From Scatosoma sp045654025 (GTDB lineage: Bacteria; Bacillota; Clostridia; Christensenellales; Borkfalkiaceae): DNA of 14,682 bases. Under the pieces are notes generated by a model. That model searched no databases. It had not been told where the DNA came from and saw only the letters and a list, made by a program, of their open reading frames with translations. The stretch covers positions 1 to 14,682 of the forward strand of contig JAZOMO010000021.1 in NCBI GenBank assembly GCA_045654025.1, in the 5' to 3' direction. The position numbers were made by a program, and so were the translations under genes. Below, one piece after another: positions 12,801 through 14,682 of this stretch. The stretch's first letter is position 1. Each line of letters begins with the position of its first letter.

Positions 12801-12830
12801 AAAAAGGCAGGTTTGCACCAGCCTTTTTTT
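12801..12830 (-). terminator. Terminator after pdp
   Basis: AAAAAGGC (12801-12808) pairs with GCCTTTTT (12821-12828), topped by GGT/ACC after one mismatch. The T-run follows the stem on both strands (five Ts on the minus strand, seven on the plus). It separates the nucleoside salvage genes from the downstream hypothetical gene, whose ATG is only 24 nt further on. Confidence 0.75.
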
Positions 12831-12841
12831 AGCTTATAGAT

Positions 12842-14143
12842 TTATTCGACAACCGCCAAAACCAGAGGAATTTTCTGCGGTTTTTCCGCCGTAATATGCG
12901 TCGCCGCAAGCAGGCGTTCTTCCGCCGCCGCAAAGCCGCTTTCCTTACCCGAATACAGCACCGCAATCGGGTCGCCTTCCTTCACGTAGTCGCCCGTCTT
13001 CGCCTTTAAATAAATCCCTGCCGCCATATCAATGACGTCCTCTTTCGTGTTTCTGCCCGCGCCAAGCAAGAGGCTTGCTACGCCGTAGCCCTCCGCGTCT
13101 ACGCTGTGGATATAGCCGCTTTCCTTTGCAATGACCGTGCGCGAATACTTCGCAACGGGGAAGTTTTCAGGCTGTAAAATCCACGCAGGATTGCCCCCCT
13201 GCGCCTCGACCATTTTTGCGAATGTTTGCAGACCTGCCCCCGTCGAAATGGCACTTTTCGCCATTTGCAGACATTCCTCGTAAGTACCCTTTTCCGCAAG
13301 CGCCAAAATGTGCGCCGCCAAGACCAAACAAAGCTCCGTAAGGTCCGCAGGACCTTTGCCCTGCAGGGTGTGAATCGCCTCTACCACTTCCAAGGAATTG
13401 CCGATCGCATAGCCAAGCGGCGTACCCATGTCCGTGATGAGCGCTCTCATACGCTTCCCTGCGCGCTTGCCGATTTCCACCATCCATTCCGCAAGCTCGC
13501 GGCTCTTTTCGAGCGTCTTCATGAACGAGCCACTGCCCGTCTTGACGTCCAAAACGATACAATCGTCGTCCGCGGCAAGCTTTTTGCCCATGATGCTGGA
13601 AACAATCAAAGGCAAGCTGTCCACCGTCGCCGTCACGTCGCGGAGCGCATACAGCAATTTGTCCGCAGGCGCAAGCGTGGCGTTCTGCCCCACGATTGCA
13701 ATCCCCGTTTCGTTGACGATGTCCTTGAATTCCTCCACGGGAATGTCCGTGCGGAAGCCGGGAATCGCCTCTAACTTGTCTATCGTACCGCCCGTGTGTC
13801 CGAGGCCTCTGCCGCTCATCTTGGCAACCTTGACACCAAGGCTCGCTACGATGGGAGCAACGACAAGGCTTGTCTTGTCGCCTACGCCGCCCGTAGAGTG
13901 CTTGTCTACGCGCAAGCCGTGAATTTCGGAAAAATCAAGACATTCGCCGCTGTCGCGTACCGCAAAGGTCAACGCCGTCGTTTCCTCCAGCGTCATCCCT
14001 CTAAAGTAAATCGCCATACAAAGCGCCGCCACTTGATAATCAGGAATTTTCCCTTCACTGTAACCGTTGACAAACCACTTAATTTCTTCCGAAGTTAAGG
14101 CTTTGCCGTCGCGTTTCTTTTGCATAACTTCATACATCCTCAT
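12842..14143 (-). CDS. pdp: Pyrimidine-nucleoside phosphorylase
   Basis: Pdp splits uridine, thymidine and deoxyuridine with phosphate into the base and (deoxy)ribose-1-phosphate. The 433 residues match the bacterial enzyme. An N-terminal helical domain (about 1-66) starts MYEVMQKKRDGKALTSEEI. The large phosphate-binding domain (about 70-330) carries DKHSTGGVGDKTSLVVAP (residues 80-97) and the family signature SGRGLGHTGGTIDKLEAI (about 109-126). The C-terminal domain (about 345-420) is the PYNP_C type, with the GAGRNTKEDVIDMAAGIYL stretch. GAGG lies 8 nt before the first ATG; the second Met (residue 3) has no spacing for a site. It follows cdd by 10 nt. Thymidine-only phosphorylase (DeoA) is the alternative, but Bacillota usually carry the broader Pdp. 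Confidence 0.95.
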   Translation of the reverse strand: MRMYEVMQKKRDGKALTSEEIKWFVNGYSEGKIPDYQVAALCMAIYFRGMTLEETTALTFAVRDSGECLDFSEIHGLRVDKHSTGGVGDKTSLVVAPIVASLGVKVAKMSGRGLGHTGGTIDKLEAIPGFRTDIPVEEFKDIVNETGIAIVGQNATLAPADKLLYALRDVTATVDSLPLIVSSIMGKKLAADDDCIVLDVKTGSGSFMKTLEKSRELAEWMVEIGKRAGKRMRALITDMGTPLGYAIGNSLEVVEAIHTLQGKGPADLTELCLVLAAHILALAEKGTYEECLQMAKSAISTGAGLQTFAKMVEAQGGNPAWILQPENFPVAKYSRTVIAKESGYIHSVDAEGYGVASLLLGAGRNTKEDVIDMAAGIYLKAKTGDYVKEGDPIAVLYSGKESGFAAAEERLLAATHITAEKPQKIPLVLAVVE

Positions 14144-14153
14144 AAGTTTATCC

Positions 14154-14558
14154 TCATTTCAAATCCCCTTTTCCAAAGGAAAGGGGCAATAATTCTGCCA
14201 ACGTATACACTTGAATATCTTCTGGCGTACCCAACACAATGCGGAAATCTTTCTCACAAAATTCCGCCAACACTTGACGGCACACACCGCATGGTGCGCA
14301 CAAGGGTGCAAGCGTTTCGCCTTTTCCGCCTACAATTGCAATGGCTGTAAATTCCCGTTCCCCTTCGCTCACCGCCTTGAAAAGCGCTGTCCTTTCCGCG
14401 CAGTTTGTGGGAGAATAGCCCGCATTTTCTACGTTACAACCTGTGTAAATTTTACCGCTCTTACCAACAAGCGCCGCTCCGACGCGGAAGTTAGAATAGG
14501 GAGAATAGGACATTTTTCGAGCTTCAATCGCACATTCAATCAACTGACGGTCAGTCAT
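14154..14558 (-). CDS. cdd: Cytidine deaminase
   Basis: Cdd converts cytidine and deoxycytidine to uridine and deoxyuridine, feeding Pdp. At 134 residues it is the short homotetrameric type. SPYSNFRVGAALV (residues 19-31) and CNVENAGYSPTNCAER hold the substrate site and the zinc ligand Cys53 with catalytic Glu55. APCGVCRQVL supplies zinc ligands Cys90 and Cys93. A GGAG site lies inside the end of deoB, and the ATG overlaps the deoB stop by 8 nt, so the two are translationally coupled. The deoB-cdd-pdp order is a coherent deoxynucleoside catabolic unit. Confidence 0.97.
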   Translation of the reverse strand: MTDRQLIECAIEARKMSYSPYSNFRVGAALVGKSGKIYTGCNVENAGYSPTNCAERTALFKAVSEGEREFTAIAIVGGKGETLAPLCAPCGVCRQVLAEFCEKDFRIVLGTPEDIQVYTLAELLPLSFGKGDLK

Positions 14559-14682
14559 TTTTAATCTCCTTCAAAAAGCTCTTGCCGAAAATTTCATTCG
14601 TGGGCAAATCAAACCATTCCAAAATGGTTGCGCCGATGTCGGCAAAACTATCTCTCGTGCCAAGGTTGACCCCTTGTTTTAT
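14551..14682 (-). CDS. deoB: Phosphopentomutase, C-terminal end only (runs off the window)
   Basis: The last 43 codons of a gene enter from the right edge. The segment NLGTRDSFADIGATILEWF, followed by NEIFGKSFLKEI, is the conserved end of DeoB. DeoB interconverts (deoxy)ribose-1-phosphate and -5-phosphate with Mn2+ in the alkaline-phosphatase fold. The stop codon (TGA, 14551-14553) lies just inside the cdd start, giving an 8-nt overlap. Only the C-terminus is visible, so completeness cannot be judged. The salvage-gene neighbours strongly support the name. Confidence 0.88.
   Translation of the reverse strand: MKQGVNLGTRDSFADIGATILEWFDLPTNEIFGKSFLKEIKND

Noticed and set aside
13226..13774. Plus-strand open frame of 182 codons opposite pdp
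   Set aside because: It is antisense to a complete, motif-rich pdp. The translation is low in recognisable structure, with no ribosome site.
1..14682. CRISPR arrays, insertion sequences, prophage genes, tRNA or rRNA genes
   Set aside because: No regularly spaced repeats, transposase or phage motifs, or tRNA/rRNA signatures were seen.

Overview
The window looks like a chromosomal, housekeeping-rich stretch of an anaerobic Bacillota (Clostridia-type) genome. Evidence for this is the purine-rich Shine-Dalgarno sites, near-consensus sigma-A promoters with 17-bp spacers, a YwaC/RelP-type small alarmone synthetase, a DUF4364 protein, a TSCPD-domain protein, type III pantothenate kinase next to an ECF S component, and a BspA-type leucine-rich-repeat lipoprotein. 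A gut-associated clostridial lineage is plausible but is inference. I see no insertion sequence, prophage, CRISPR array, tRNA or rRNA.

Layout. (1) 25-3257, minus strand: a compact operon of MATE exporter, small alarmone synthetase and a membrane-anchored, metal-site-less ComEC-type beta-lactamase-fold protein, ended by a strong hairpin terminator at 25-53. (2) 3300-3924, plus strand: a divergent gene for a two-pass membrane protein with a PH-like domain, whose promoter sits so close to the ATG that the mRNA should be leaderless. (3) 3966-7866, minus strand: one promoter drives a probable pantothenate ECF S component, coaX, hom (homoserine dehydrogenase) and an LRR lipoprotein. Its leader holds two tandem hairpins whose stems differ at every base pair of the upper helix yet still pair. 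(4) 7943-8249, plus strand: a 68-residue membrane protein with ten cysteines, with its own leader hairpin and terminator. (5) 8252-9067, minus strand: an ADP-ribose-pyrophosphatase-like NUDIX gene preceded by a leader of about 240 nt with a long closing helix, four internal hairpins and an 11-nt perfect complement to the gene's ribosome-binding site. (6) 9087-10060, plus strand: a DUF4364 winged-helix protein and a TSCPD protein. (7) 10086-11624, minus strand: purH, with a divergent DUF1294-like membrane protein gene (11680-11970). (8) 12043-14682, minus strand: the salvage operon deoB (3' end only), cdd and pdp, then a terminator and an unrecognised 244-residue protein.

How the genes work together. 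The right end is a classical pyrimidine (deoxy)nucleoside salvage unit: Cdd deaminates cytidine or deoxycytidine, Pdp releases the base and sugar-1-phosphate, and DeoB converts that to sugar-5-phosphate. PanT-like, CoaX and Hom form a nutrient uptake, coenzyme A and aspartate-family amino-acid cluster. RelP-like alarmone synthesis is co-expressed with an exporter.

The two most interesting signals are non-coding: the candidate switch-like leader in front of the NUDIX gene, and the covarying tandem hairpins in front of the pantothenate operon. The second resembles in layout the described 'pan' RNA motif. The first matches no class I can name.
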